A stretch of 64,000 nt of DNA from Fragilariopsis cylindrus CCMP1102. Taxonomy: Eukaryota > Bacillariophyta > Bacillariophyceae > Bacillariales > Bacillariaceae. The notes below the pieces were generated by a model, which was not told the DNA's origin, did no database searches, and saw only the letters and a program-made list of their open reading frames with translations. The stretch lies in assembly GCA_900095095.1 (NCBI GenBank), contig FMBT01000301.1, positions 1-64,000 of the forward strand. Reading direction: 5' to 3'. The stretch's first letter is position 1. Each line of letters starts with the position of its first letter. Made by a program: the position numbers and the translations under genes. Of the stretch, positions 20,629-34,019 are shown piece by piece.

Positions 20629-23600
20629 TTATTCCAATAACTCGTCGTCGTTCTTTTGGTACTTTTCTACATAACCCGCAACGATGTCGTTTCCTTTCTT
20701 TTCCCATTCATTACGATTCATTGTAGCATAGTTCAAATACTCATCAGAAGATACACCAAAGACACCACATTCATTGAGTTTTTGAGCTAATGGAATGATA
20801 TAGAAATCAAAGAATCCAATTTCTCCTTTATACCATGATTGTGTTGGATCCTTTTCTGCTCGTCCTTCTACATATGCCTTATACATTTCAGCATACAACC
20901 GTTCATTCCACTTGATATAGATATGCCAATGTTGCATCGTATGAGAAACATCTGATGCCTGGATGATATGCTCGATAACAATGGTTGCTTTCCGGTTGAT
21001 CTTCTCTTGAAGGTCTGATGACGAAGACAACGAAGTGGAAGAAGATGCAATTGTTGTTGAAAAGGCTTTTGCCCAGCGTTCATTCCGTGCATGTTTTAAA
21101 TCCTTATCCATGATATCTGTTGCACACACAGCATTGACTACCAATTGACGGAAACGAGTTTCCTCCTGGCAGCTTTCACAGATTGTTTTGCGAAGTTCTG
21201 CATACTTAGGCTCCATGAGAATATTCCAGGAGATATTAATCGAATTTTGCTCTGCAACACTTCTTCCATCGTATACTTTTGATACTTCTGTATCCTCCTT
21301 AACTAGTTGAGAGTTTGGTACACCACTATGATCAACATCATGGATTAATGCCGAGAAAACACAAGCAAATTGTGTCAGTGGGTCACTTGTGATACCGTAT
21401 GTATGGTCGTGAAGTTGTTCATGTTTCTCAAAATCCTTATCAGGAGCTACTATACGGCTTAACAACTTGGCCACTGACATACCAACATGACTCGCATGGG
21501 GGAAATTATGAAAGGGATTCTTGTCTAGATAAGTTGAGGCGATAGCTGTGACAAATCCACGGAGTTGGAATCGAACACATGGCTCGAGAATGATCCAACT
21601 GGGATCTTCATTATTATCGGCATATCTTGAATTGTATTCCGGTAGTTTAATAACTTCCTTCACTTCTTTAAGAACCATCGCCTCACGAGGTCGATTCCAG
21701 TTAGCTTCGCTGCTACGTGTCAGTTCTCGTCCGAGAGCGACACGGCGTGAAACTATCTTCCTCAAGAGTCTTTCTAATACATCAATGTTCCAGTTAACGA
21801 GACGTTCTGTCTGATTACTGATACGACGAGGAGCAAGAGAGAGAGACGATTGAGATGATTCCATCGGACTACCCATGTTCATAGAATTTGATCGTGCTAA
21901 CGTTGTTGTACTTGTTGTAATACTCGCAACGACTTTCTTCGGTTCGACCCAATATGTTATCATGAAACCTTTCCCCTTTGCCTCGACCATTACTTCACGC
22001 GGTTTCAGCCAGTGAAGTTTCTTGGCTTGTTTCAGTAGATCTGCTGTAGCTTGTGACACCTGAATTTTATTGGCTGTTCCCGTACTCTCCATCCTAGCAG
22101 CGGTATTTACTCTGATTGATCGATGGCATAAAGAAGAAGAAGAAGTAGAAGAAAGAAATAAAATATAATGTGAGCAGCATATTATATAAGGGAAAAATCA
22201 TGAAAATATTAATATACTTACGTATCACCGAACAATTGAAAACGTGATTTTTGTCCACGAAGGACTCCAGCTGTTACAGGACCAGAATGGATACCAATTC
22301 TTAATAGTAAGTCTCCTGTTTCAGGGCCTAGTGAGCTTTCTAAGGTAGAACACAACTCGTTAAATTGCTGTCGACAGTCACGAGCAAATTTCACCATGAC
22401 AACTGCGTGGTCTTTTTGAGGATCAGGTAAACCTGTCACAGCTACGTACGAGTCACCAATCGTCTGATAGATAGTGATGTGGGGAAGGCAGCACCAAAAG
22501 ACGTATAAGAAGTTGACTGTAAAACATTTGAAACATTATAAAAATGGTTCACTCATCCAATACAAGATAAAGCAAGGCAAAATAACAACGATGAACTTCG
22601 TTCTTACCTCGATCTTAAATACTCCTCTACGAGCAGCAATTTGATCAAATGCACTATAAACATTTTCCAACAAAGTAAATACCTGTGCTGGTTCACGGAC
22701 ACTACTCCAAGCTGTAAATCCAGCAATATCAGCAAATATGACCGTCGTATGTGGGAACAAATCGGCAATAGGCTTACTTGATTGGGATGGTTCTCCATCA
22801 TTCAAAAAGGTTCGTAGGCGAGTTTTTGTTGGTTGGAACACCGAACCACCCATTGCCGAGTTCCCACTGTTACTACCCTTCTTGTTATCAGGACTTCCTT
22901 CCAATAATCTATCCCGAATTTGTGCTGGGAATAACGACGAAACAATAGCAGTACTCTGTATGGCTGTTTTCATTACCTTCTGCTGTCTAATAATAATGAA
23001 TGAATAAATGAGTAAATTTCAAATATTATGAAAGTGTAAGAATATAAAAAATGAGCATAGTATTCTAATGAAACGCATAAAAAGATGTAGAGATTGCAAT
23101 AGGCACGTACCTCATTGCAACTATCTTATCATACCCCAGAAATGTAACTGCCGTGAATATGAATATAGCACAGGCAATAACTGTAAGTATTATTGGATTG
23201 TTTGTATGATGCATATCCTTCATTGTTTGTGATGGGTATGTTGAGACTGTATACGTACAATGCTCATGATCAATTGGCAATCCACCATACTGTCCTATTA
23301 ATGATGAATGCAATCCAATTTCTTCGAATGTGAGTGTCTGTTTCAAATAATCAAATTGTGTATCATGTAAATCATCCGGACCAAGCCATTTCGCCTCGTG
23401 TCCATTGATTTCATACGTAAATGATTGATTGCATGTATTTGCAAACACGACCACCAATCCACGTTCACCGAGAGGTAGAATATTTTTTAAATAGGAATGC
23501 CAATATATAGTAGAGGAAAGAATCCCAACAACAGTCGAATTTGGTTCAATGTGTGTTGTACCACCATTCGGTGCGGTATTTAATATAGGATATAACACTT

Positions 23601-25067
23601 GGATAATTGGTTCACTTGCATCAACACCTTCGGGGACATGTCTTGCTGCCCATAACCTAAGAGTATTACGACCGCCTTCTTCATTCGAATCTTCAAAGTT
23701 AACAACCGGTCCAACAACGACTTTCTTTGTTTCCCTAACACGTTTAATTCCTGGTCCTAATAATTTATGTTGTATCGCATTAAAGTTATACGCAGTAACG
23801 CCATCAGATGGTAACATGGGATATGTCTGCCAGGACGGTGTATAATATGGTCCGGTAAAATTGTACTCAACAGGACTATCATTGTATCGAATCGATGTGC
23901 TGAAATTGTTTGTTCCATTATAATCAGGAATAATTGTTTTTGCAGTAAATGTTGTATCCAATCGTTCTACTTCAATAGCATCCTGAACCCATTGCTCATT
24001 CTCTTTTGCATAAAGTTCCCATTCAATACGTTCTTCTTCAGTAACGAATTGATATTGTTGTAATGCAATAGCATTGGATAACATCCTTGTCTGAGTTAGT
24101 TAATTATTTATTGTAAGGAAGAGAAGTGAAGGAAGGAAAGCGATACGAAGTGAAACAATAGACAGGTGAGCTAGGAAAAGAACAACAACAACAACAACAA
24201 CGTGAAGAAGATAAAACTTCCTCCGTGCAACTGTAAACACGCAGTGGTCTATCGTTTGAAACTTTTGCGTCTAGGTTCAACCACGACATTTGCAAGGAGG
24301 ATGAGGGAAACTTGTGACTTTAACCCTCTATTTTGTGAGTAGATCTTAATATTTTAAGGTTTTAGCGTCATTTTACACACGCTAAATTTTCACTCTATAG
24401 CGCGCGTGACAATAAGCGTTGCACAGAGGAAGGAGTCAATCATAATCCTAATCCTAATCATGCCATACCATGCCATTCCATTCATTGCAATTGATGACGA
24501 AAACATGACGTGACGTACCTTAGCAGCCTTAACTGCAAAATCAGTGAGTGTCGTAAATGGGAATGTTTCATTCTTCTCATCTGCAGATGATACCATCAGC
24601 ATTGCCAATGAATCCACAGCAGCCAGTTTTTTATCCATTGAACTACCTAATGATTCCTGCAGTTTTATGGTATCATCATTAAAAGATAATTCGAAACTAT
24701 ACTTTTCAGCATTATCCACAAATGTATAGACCAACAATGAAACACATATAGTTGTCAATACTAATACAAATATCATCACAATACGCGATAATGATACTGC
24801 ACGATTTTCTTTCTCTGCAATATTCAATGCTGGATCATCCTCTGATAAAAATCCCTTTCCACCAGCACCACCTTTATTGCTACTACTATTATTTGATGGA
24901 GAATACCCTGTATCAGTGGATCTATTTGTGGTTGATTGGTCACCATCACCCCAACCAGATGTTCCGGAAGATGCATCACCATTATTAGTATCACCGTTGT
25001 CACTATTTTTACTGCTAGTAACCAGACGACCGCCGCTTTCGATTGCTTTATTATTACTAGCTTCACG

Positions 25068-25099
<32 letters not shown>

Positions 25100-25226
25100 T
25101 GATATTATTTTCGGTATTGATGATGTTGGATGGAACGACAATCACTCCATGATTATCAGCATCGGCATCGGCATCATTGTTATTGTTCTTGTTATTGACG
25201 TTACAGGTCTTTATCATCGTCATCAT
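20629..25226 (-). CDS. transmembrane class III nucleotide cyclase fused to class I cyclic-nucleotide phosphodiesterase
   Basis: Five exons join in phase: 25226-24519, 24090-23111, 22986-22608, 22463-22222 and 22111-20629, giving 1263 residues. The N-terminus is a low-complexity cytosolic stretch with TM1 at about 148-170. An extracellular CHASE-like sensor region (about 171-530) and TM2 (PIILTVIACAIFIFTAVTFL) follow. The cyclase domain carries VIFADIAGFTAWS and IETIGDSYVAVTGLP with both metal-binding aspartates, and LFGDTVNTAARMES with the transition-state Asn and Arg. The purine-selecting positions read Glu (KIET) and Gln (RFQL), closer to guanylyl than to mammalian adenylyl cyclases. The C-terminal PDE has HNFPHASH, ALIHDVDHSGVPNSQ and ASDVSHTMQHWH, the metal ligands of class I enzymes. 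One protein would therefore make and hydrolyse a cyclic nucleotide at a membrane. Confidence 0.88.
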
Positions 25227-27463
25227 AGTCGTCGATATCGCAATAGATTGGTTTGTGCTTATTGTTTTTGTGAGTCAATGGGAATGTCAATGTCAATGTC
25301 TAATGTCTAATGATTAATGTCTAATGTCTAATGTTGACATGGCATTTTAGTAATCGTACCAAAGGAAAAAGAAAGGAAAAAAATAATCCAAATTGAGAAA
25401 ACGACTATTTCATCATCACGGCTCAACTGCGAGTTCTTGCATCAAGCGCGAATTCATGTTAAATAATATTATTATATCCTTTTACAGGAGTATATACATT
25501 TTTTGAACGATCGAAAATATTTAAAGAGATGCACGCGTCACCTTCATTGCTTCTGAGTTTTTAAAAGAAGGGCATATTAAAAACACAATTGTTTTGCAAC
25601 TTTTTATAGCGGCAGTTCTCATAGTCACGTAATATATATTAAAATATATAAAATAACTTATATATATCATTATGGACATCAATCGAAATTGAATTGCTTC
25701 GCAGACAGTACGACAGTACGACAGGACACAATTCTTTTACACTGTATCAGCGTGTATTGTGCGTCGCACGTAGGGATTCATTATTTCCTTTCATCATCAT
25801 AGGATTGAGTACTTGTATGTTTGTTTGATTTTTGTGTATGACGACTGACCGACTGAATTATAATATTTCGAACACGTCAGTGTATTCCTTGCTTCGGCAA
25901 TTTTAGAATTAGTACTGTTGCTATTTTTTCGATATTTCTGTGAGGCGGCAGCAGTTCGAATATATGACCATAATATTATATAATAGTCGACGAGCGAAGT
26001 ACAAATAGAAACCGGGCTTTTACAGATACCGCACGGTAAGATTGTCGTGCGCATGAAAACTTGGACATTTATTTACACGCTGTACGGCTAAGTAAATCTT
26101 TACTCAATAGTACGGCGTAGTGAAAGAAGATCTCTTTTTTGGATAGGATTGTTATGAGACTTATGTAGTGAGAAACCTTAATTATGGTTTTTGCTCAAGT
26201 ATTTTTATTTTTGTTGGAATCCAGTCCAGTGAGGTGAGTCCCATGAGCTGAACCAACGCTCAACCATTTAGCTCTACGTAGGGACTCAAATATTTGAGCT
26301 GAATAATGAATCGCGCGCGCGGTTAGGATGTGAATTTCCCCTGTTCTTCGAAGCAATACTTGAAAATATCTTGATAATGTCAATTCTTATAATATTATAC
26401 CTTACTTTCAGGTTAAGAAACAGAGCTTAATTAATGGACTCAACGAACAAAGGAAAGAACAAAAATTTTAATATTGGCGCACAATTACGACTACCATAGC
26501 ATAAATACCGTACTTTCAGGTTAAATAGATTAATCAGAGGGGAATGGCCACAAATATTAAACGAACAAAGGAAATAACTAAAAATGTAATCATTACGACT
26601 AACATCAAGACTTGTGTTCTATGATGCTGTACTGTTTTATATATGCATTCTAGAATCGTGGTACGGTACGCAATGAAGAAGGCATATGGTTGCGTCTAAG
26701 CATGATGTCGCTCTATTCGTGAAGAATACAATATAGAATATAGCATATCATTTTCATGTCGAAAATACCATAAGCAATTATTTTCTGCAGCTTTCCTATT
26801 CCATTGTGATCAATACCGCGCTCAAGAAATACTTCGACATCTTCATCGTGTCAAGATGTTGACACTACCACATCTTTAATGTAATATAGCATATCATGAC
26901 CATGTCGTAAATACCATAAGCAAATATTTTCTGCCGCTTTCCATTCCATTGCGACCAATACCACGACTCACAAAATACGTTGATATCTTTAATGTGTCCA
27001 GATGTTGACACTACCACATCTTTAATATGTCAATCACCAGGCAGTAGTTAAGTGTTTTATCACCACAATTTGAACAACCTTATTTTTAGTGTAGTCGTCG
27101 ATTCGAATCGTTTCTTGTAGCTACTCTACGTGAAGAAGGATAATTCGACGAGTAAAGTACGAATAGCAATTAAGCCTAGTCGTAATGACAGTATTTTTCA
27201 GAAAATAGCATATGAATTATACTCGTGAAGAACACAATGTCGAAGCAAACTATATTTTCGAAGCAACATATATTTTCTGACATGTGTTCTCTCGATAATA
27301 AATGGAAAAATAATGAAAATATCGGAGACAAGAGCCTCGAAACGCCCAGATTTTGGATACCTTCTTCTTCTCATAATTCCAAAGTACAGACATAACTTTG
27401 TACAACGTACACAGTACACTACTTATGATCGCAACTTGAATTTGACATACTACTCTATCAACG
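25227..27463. other. gene-free stretch with degenerate duplications
   Basis: No gene is recognised. 26741-27030 is an imperfect 145-bp tandem duplication (TAGCATATCAT at 26741 and 26886; GATGTTGACACTACCACATC in both units). 26400-26470 and 26510-26580 share TTTCAGGTTAA and AACGAACAAAGGAAA. The last 200 bp should hold the promoter of the secreted-protein gene at 27464; no clear core element stands out. Confidence 0.55.
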
Positions 27464-29308
27464 ATGATCTCCTTCAACTTTCTCATTATTGCGCAATTGG
27501 TGAGTTTCGTTACGAGCCAATACATCAACCATCATCAACAGGCGTATACCATCATCAGCGATAATGATATCAAAGTCAAAGAATTTGATACCAAGGCTCT
27601 AACACCGGTGAGACAAAAAGAATCAAAAAAACTGCAATGGGCGTTCGCTTCGAGCGTCTTGAATGGAGCAGATGATGATGGTAAACTCAGGACGTTGCTC
27701 GTGAAACTCAGAGATAACACACCAGATACTTCGCCTTTTGCGTTTGATTGGGCTAAAACTTATGGAAGGGAAGGTATCTCACTTGATGTGGAAGACGTCG
27801 TTCACGAAACGATAGGAGGAGTTGGGTATATTCTTTGCGGAAAAGTTAAAATGGGCGGTGAACCATGGAAAGCCTTCTTATTGCGTACTGATAACGATGG
27901 GGATATCATCGCTGCTCCAAGATTTTATCCGGACACCTATTCTTTCAAGTCTGTTGTACCAACGCATGAAGGGAAAGGGTACATCGCTGTCGGACAATCA
28001 GCTGGCACTAGCCAGGACACGGGTCGTGATGCTGTTTACGTGAGTGTCGACAAGGATCTGAATGTATTATGTACCAGAGAAACGAATGGTCTCTTCACCC
28101 AAAACAACAACCAAAACTTTCCGGTAGAAAGTGGATGGAACAAGGTCATTCAGTATTCAAGAGAGATCGACGGCGGGAAGGGTTATGCGATGGTAGGTGA
28201 ATCAATCCTCAATTACAACACCGATTGTGAGAAGGATAAGAATTACAACGTTCTTGTTGCTACTCTCAATGTCAAATGTACCGTCGGCTACGAAAGAATG
28301 TATGGTGATAAGAACAGAAGAGTGGAGGAACGAGGATTGTCTATCGCTGAAATTTTTACAGGTAAAGTTGATCTTGCCATTACCGGAAATGCCAAGAAAT
28401 GGAAAAAATGCAATAGCAAGCTCCTTTTTGATGACATTCTTGTATTTGGATTAACCAGCAAAGGAAACGTTAAGTGGTGGAGATACTACGATGTCCAAAA
28501 GAAAGTGAGTAACAAAACTAATGATCCTATATGATTTTTAATATCTTGACTGCGTTGTAATCTTTGTATGTTCTCGTAATAAGAGGAACGAGTCGAGTCT
28601 CACAAAACTATTCCGTTGAATTACTTTCTACCATTTTTGAATGTATAATATTTATACCTGTAGCGTGATTTTGGTACAGCCATTGTGCTATCAGCTAGTC
28701 GGAAAACAATTCTTGTAGCAGGAGAAACCAATACAAAATATCTAGGAGTAAACGATAAAGGCACTCAAGATGCGTTCCTTCTTGAAGTAAACAAGAAAAA
28801 TGGAAAGGTTAAACGATTTGAGGTATTCGGTTTTGAATTCGGTACCAATAATGGAGCACTCGAACCGGGTAACCTCGATCTTCATTTAACTCGTGACCGT
28901 AATGCTGTTATTATGGGTAACACTAAAACTAATGCATTTGGCGATCAACAGTCTCATAACTACCCGTACCTTATCGAACGATACGAGACCATCGAAGAAT
29001 TTTGTGTTGACACTAGAAAGAAGGTCACGAAAAAAACCTACAAGACCCGAGTTGAGAAAGTAGCAAGTGAAGTCCAAAAACTAGATTCCCAAAAATTCGA
29101 TATCAACGTTAAAAAATTGGAAATGCGGCCCAAAATTCAATGTAAAAAAGTTGCGATTGAGGCCCCTTCAGACTCACCTTCTGACTCTCCTACTACATCA
29201 CCTTCTGACTCTCCTACGACATCACCATCTGAATCTCCTACTAGTTTCCCTACTGGTTTCCCTACCGATGGTCCTACTACTTTTCTTCCAACCATGTCGT
29301 CTACCTAA
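27464..29308 (+). CDS. secreted protein with beta-propeller-like repeats and a Ser/Pro/Thr tail
   Basis: Two exons, 27464-28504 and 28664-29308, join in phase (GTGAGT donor, CTGTAG acceptor) for 561 residues. The chosen start gives a signal peptide, MISFNFLIIAQLVSFVTSQY. Residues about 80-450 hold repeated Gly-rich strands of the kind seen in SBBP or delta-60 propellers: GVGYILCGKVKMG, GKGYIAVGQSAG, GKGYAMVGESI, DDILVFGLTSKGNVKWWR, ILVAGETNTK. The C-terminus has tandem SPSDSPTT/SPSESPT units, a likely O-glycosylated stalk common in diatom wall or extracellular proteins. No catalytic motif is recognised. A role at the cell surface or frustule is inferred only from secretion and composition. 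Confidence 0.75.
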
Positions 29309-30865
29309 TACGTGTACGCAACCATTCATTACCATTACATCATTTTACATATCATTAGTTTAAGAAGAAGAAGAAAAGCAAAATCATGCAAAAAAAGAAT
29401 CATATTACATACATAACAAAAACAAAACAAAACATATCTATCTATATATATATATGGGACAAATAAGATACATTGGCTGTGTTGCCCAGCCCGTCCATTG
29501 TGACGCAAAATAAAAACAAAATAAAAATTACTTAAAACAATCATTAATAATCTTTTATTCATACATTATATTCTAAAATTGCTTCTTTCAGTATCTAAAA
29601 ACACTACTTTCATAACTACCTTAGACGACTTTTACATGTACCTTTTTGTTTTCATCTAGCTAGCTAGCTAGCTAGCTCTTTCTAGCTCTATTATGTAATA
29701 ATTGAATACTGTATAACACAATTTTAAAAATATGAATTCATTTGAAATCGCGACCTCAGTGTCGTTTTCGTCTGACAGTCATCAGTCTATTTCCGCTTGT
29801 AAATTACAGTATGTGAAACAAGCTTTGCTTTTAAAAAATGCTAGACTTTTTTTTGCCTACCCTTTTTTGAGTCTCGACCATGTATGGTATTTCAAAGTAA
29901 AGCAGCGTCTGTGATAAAACGATTGAATCAAACACGAGGACAACCCCCTGGGACACCTCCTCCATTGGCTCTACGGTCAGCAGCAAGAGCATCCCAAAAC
30001 TTCCAGAAAGAATGCACGACATCGACATGTATACAAAACCAGTAACACATATTATCAGGGACACACCAAACGGAGGCAGTGTGTGTCATGGCATACAAGC
30101 TGGTGAGAACTAGTAGGAATACTAGACAATGCATATCTGGGCAATGGCACCAGTATAGTATCGGATGCAGTAGTATGTAAGCTGGATGGCGACAAATGCA
30201 GTCATATAATTAATGGAAATACGGAATGAAAATACGGCGTGTTTCACCAAAATACACAGACAATATGTCCATGATTTGTATAGGAATCAAAAATACAGAC
30301 CATGCAAAGAAGCAAAACTACACAACCATTAGAGAATGGGTAATGACAGAGTCAAGAGTAGTTTCAATAGAACCAACGAAAGACACAGAAAGCAAAAGAC
30401 AGTACATCATTCTATAATCGGAAGGTTTCCCGGCATTCAAAAGGAGTGCACATGACCCATCTGTTGTTGTCCTTTGCAACACTTTCAAATGAGATATTTT
30501 GTGTACATGGAATGAAATGGAACGAACGACATACTGTAATTGAAAACGTACAGTAGGCAAAAATTGAATACGAACGCATATCAAAATCCGGGTACGGGCA
30601 CCGTGTTGATATAGCACCATCATAGAACGAAACAAATAAATAATAGCTCAATAATCAGCATAAAAGAAACTTCACCGGAATACCATGCAAAAACATGACG
30701 ACGACGATGATGATGATGATGCCACTAAGGCCGAACGGACGATGGTGACGGTATAAAACAAGGATAAGGATTCTGATGTGGCTATAAACTATTAACAATG
30801 AAACAATTCGTCGGAGTTGAAAATGAATGAAGGGATTATTAAACGATATGAATCACGACCGACTC
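29309..30865. other. gene-free spacer
   Basis: Contains a CTAG run (29658-29682) and a short TATATA tract. At 30445-30505 there is an isolated fragment (TGTTGTCCTTTGCAACACTTTCAAATGAGATATTTTGTG region) of the 189-bp unit found inside the TIR elements. No supported gene. Confidence 0.55.
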
Positions 30866-31705
30866 GACTCACTCACTCCGTCGACTCCACAATTTTACTT
30901 ACAGATTGATGAGTCGAAATGAAAGATAATCATTTATAACCTACGAGGGTTCACTTTCCTTATCTCATGTACAGTACAGTACCGTATATATTGTTTGCCG
31001 ACTATTATGACCAACCCAAGATTAACTCAATTCTATGCTGACGAAATAATGATACAAGAAATGAGATACTCCATGGTCTTTTCTCACTCAGTCGACTCCA
31101 CAATTTCACTTACATTGATGCGTCGAAATAAAAGATAATAACTTATAACCTACGAGGGTTCACTTTCCTTATCTCATGTACAGTACAGTACCGTATATAT
31201 TGTTTGCTGACTATTATGACCGACCCAAGATTAACTCAATTCTATGCTGACGAAATAATGATACAAGAAATGAGATACTCCATGGTCTTTTCTCACTCAG
31301 TCGACTCCACAATTTCACTTACATTGATGCGTCGAAATAAAAGATAATAACTTATAACCTACGAGGGTTCACTTTCCTTATCTCATGTACAGTACAGTAC
31401 CGTATATATTGTTTGCTGACTATTATGACCGACCCAAGATTAACTCAATTCTATGCTGACGAAATAATGATACAAGAAATGAGATACTCCATGGTCTTTT
31501 CTCACTCAGTCGACTCCACAATTTCACTTACATTGATGCGTCGAAATAAAAGATAATAACTTATAACCTACGAGGGTTCACTTTCCTTATCTCATATACA
31601 GTACAGTACCGTATATATTGTTTGCTGACTATTATGACCGACCCAAGATTAACACAATTCTATTCTGACGAAATAATGATACAAGAAGTGAGATACTCCG
31701 TGATC
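30866..31705. repeat. 209-bp satellite, four tandem copies
   Basis: The motif ACCGTATATATTGTTTGC occurs at 30980, 31190, 31399 and 31608, a constant 209-bp spacing. Each unit starts near CAGTCGACTCCACAATTTCA and contains ACCTACGAGGGTTCACTTTC. The second and third copies are nearly identical; the first has diverged most. The units contain no long frame. Confidence 0.92.
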
Positions 31706-32037
31706 TTGTCATCATAATAATACATATATACTATGGGCCTTTGATCTAGTCGCTGATTATACCGGTATGCAATATTTCTAATATTCTCTAGTAAGTTCAC
31801 CTCAAGTTTGGGCTTAATAAAAACGATTTAACGCCCAAATTTTCGATCGTGGTTGGTTTCGTTTCTTCCCAAAAATCTGACATCAATAATAAAATAACAC
31901 CGCCCGTCATCATCATAGAGACTTTTCTTTTAAAATTATAGCACAGAAAAAGAAATCCAATAACAAAAATCCTATCCTCATAAATCTTTCAGTACGATAC
32001 TTACTACTACAGCAGCATCAACACAAGAATTACAATT
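31706..32037. other. upstream region of the GH128-like gene
   Basis: AT-rich and non-coding, presumably including the promoter and 5' UTR. No distinct core element is seen. Confidence 0.4.
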
Positions 32038-34019
32038 ATGAAAGTCATCATCTTGCCAAGGTTTTGTTTCCTCATCGGACTGTTGTCGTCAATACTTACG
32101 GTAACTGTATCAGGAACTCACACATCGTTATCATCATCGTCAACTAAATCTTCACAAAAGCAAGATCAAGAACGTGTTCCTGAACGAGAAGAAGATAGAG
32201 AACTCATGCCTATCTTTTGTGGATGTTCATCAGGTTCAGGATGTGACGCAACAGCATATGATACTCTGGCTGGTGATTATTCTTGTGGAGCAAGAATTGA
32301 TTGGCTTCGTAATACACAAGGATTCTCAGAACAAGACGCGTGCGCTCAAGTTGCTGAACTCGAATATCCAAATGAATGTGGTACATGTAATCCTCAAACT
32401 TGTACTGCATCGCCTACCAAGAATCCTACATCTGCCCCTATAGCTGTCAATAACAATAATCCGTGTGGATGCTCATCGTGTGTTGATTCTGTTTGGAATA
32501 CCTTTGCTGGTAGATATAAATGCGGTGATCGTATTCAATATTTACAGAATTCTCTTGGATACACTGAACAAGATGCATGCTCAAAAGTTGCTGGATTAGA
32601 ATATGCAGGTAAGACAATACAAAATAAATGCAATTACACAACAATTTTGATAATAATTACTATTAAAGTATTCTTCAGCAACGCCTCTAACTTTGAGATT
32701 TTGTTCATTTTTGTCCTTCTTCACACATAGCTGAATGTGGTGGGTGTGATCCGGATCGTTGTGATAACAATCCATCGCCTGCTGGTAATGATTCAACTAC
32801 AACATTATCTCCTACAAAATCACCATCCAATCTTCCAAGCAAGGCTCCTACGAATGCACCAAGTAATTCACCAAGTAATGGACCTAGCAATGCACCAAGC
32901 GATGTACCTACAAACTCACCTATCGATGCACCATCACCACCACCGGTATATCCCTGTGGCTGCTCGACGTGTGCCGATTCTATATTGAATACATTTGCTG
33001 GAGAATACACCTGTGGAAATAGAATTAACTATCTACGCTACGATTTAGGATTTACTGAAGAAGCTGCATGTTCTGAAATTGGTAGTATTGAATTTCCAAG
33101 TGATGATATTTGTGGTAAATGTGATCCTTCTCGATGCATTGACAACAACGAAGATGAAGATAATGAGGATATATCACAGCCAAATAATAATCAACCTCAA
33201 ATTAATGACAATAATAATAAGTGTGGTGCAGCAGTGAATTCATCGATTGATTCAAATCAAAAATGTATGGATGATTTATGGGATCCGACTGGTGATAACA
33301 CTATGCACTGTTTTGCATATGGTGGAATTGGTGATCCATGTCATTTAAATAATAATAATGATATAAATGATGGACGGAACAAAGATCCTTCGAATTGTCT
33401 AGGTGATACTTTCTATTTATGGGACGAGCCAGATACACAAGGTAAAAGTTATGACTGGGCTGGACGGACATGGTTAGAATATAGTCATCAATTTGCAAAT
33501 GAAATCAATGAAATGCGACGGTCATCAGGAACAAAAATTACATCACCAATGTTAAAAGCAGGTGGTCCCGGTACGTTGTACCGAAATTTAAACGATTTCT
33601 TTAATGCATGTGGATCACCATGTTATGATAAAAATGATCCAGCGTATATTGACATAATTGCTATTAATGCGTTTTGTGGCGACTTTAATGGTCCAGCTGG
33701 TTGCCGTGGTGGTGCTGCATTCATATATAATGAAGCAATTAGTGCATCCAAATCATTTCAAAATATTCCTGTTTATATTACAAATTGGTCAAGACTACAA
33801 ACTAATGATCCACAAGATCAAGTTGATGCGGTAAATGCCATTGAGGAATTCTTTCCTGCTAACGAAGGTACAAATGATGATGATTATGTAGTACAACGAG
33901 TGTATTGGTTTGGTGCAACTGATTTTGGAGGTGATAGTAGTAATAACTTTCTAACGACTGTACTTGCAGATGGTAATACGTTGGGAGAACTCTGGCGTAA
34001 TAAGTGTAAAAGTCTCTAG
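32038..34019 (+). CDS. secreted GH128-like (Asl1-type glycosyl hydrolase core) protein with three Cys-rich modules
   Basis: Exons 32038-32608 and 32731-34019 join in phase, giving 619 residues. A signal peptide (FCFLIGLLSSILTVTVSG) is followed by three about 60-residue modules with a shared pattern, CGCSxC...TFAGxYxCGxRIxYL...GfxExxACs...C..C.P..C, at about 60, 141 and 265. Module 3 is preceded by a Pro/Ser/Asn spacer (SNGPSNAPSDVPTNSP). The C-terminal about 270 residues carry TFYLWDEPDTQGKSYDW, AGGPGTLYRNL, IIAINAFCGDFNGPAGCRGG, VYITNWSRLQT and VYWFGATDFGG. Glu in DEP fits the GH128 acid/base. The position of the canonical second Glu (in W-x-T-E) reads Asn in YITNW, so hydrolysis is uncertain. 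A beta-glucan-binding or -remodelling role is inferred. Confidence 0.75.

Noticed and set aside
26215-26300. Folded-looking stretch considered as a tRNA
   Set aside because: No matching acceptor stem, no GGTTCGANTCC B box at the right distance.
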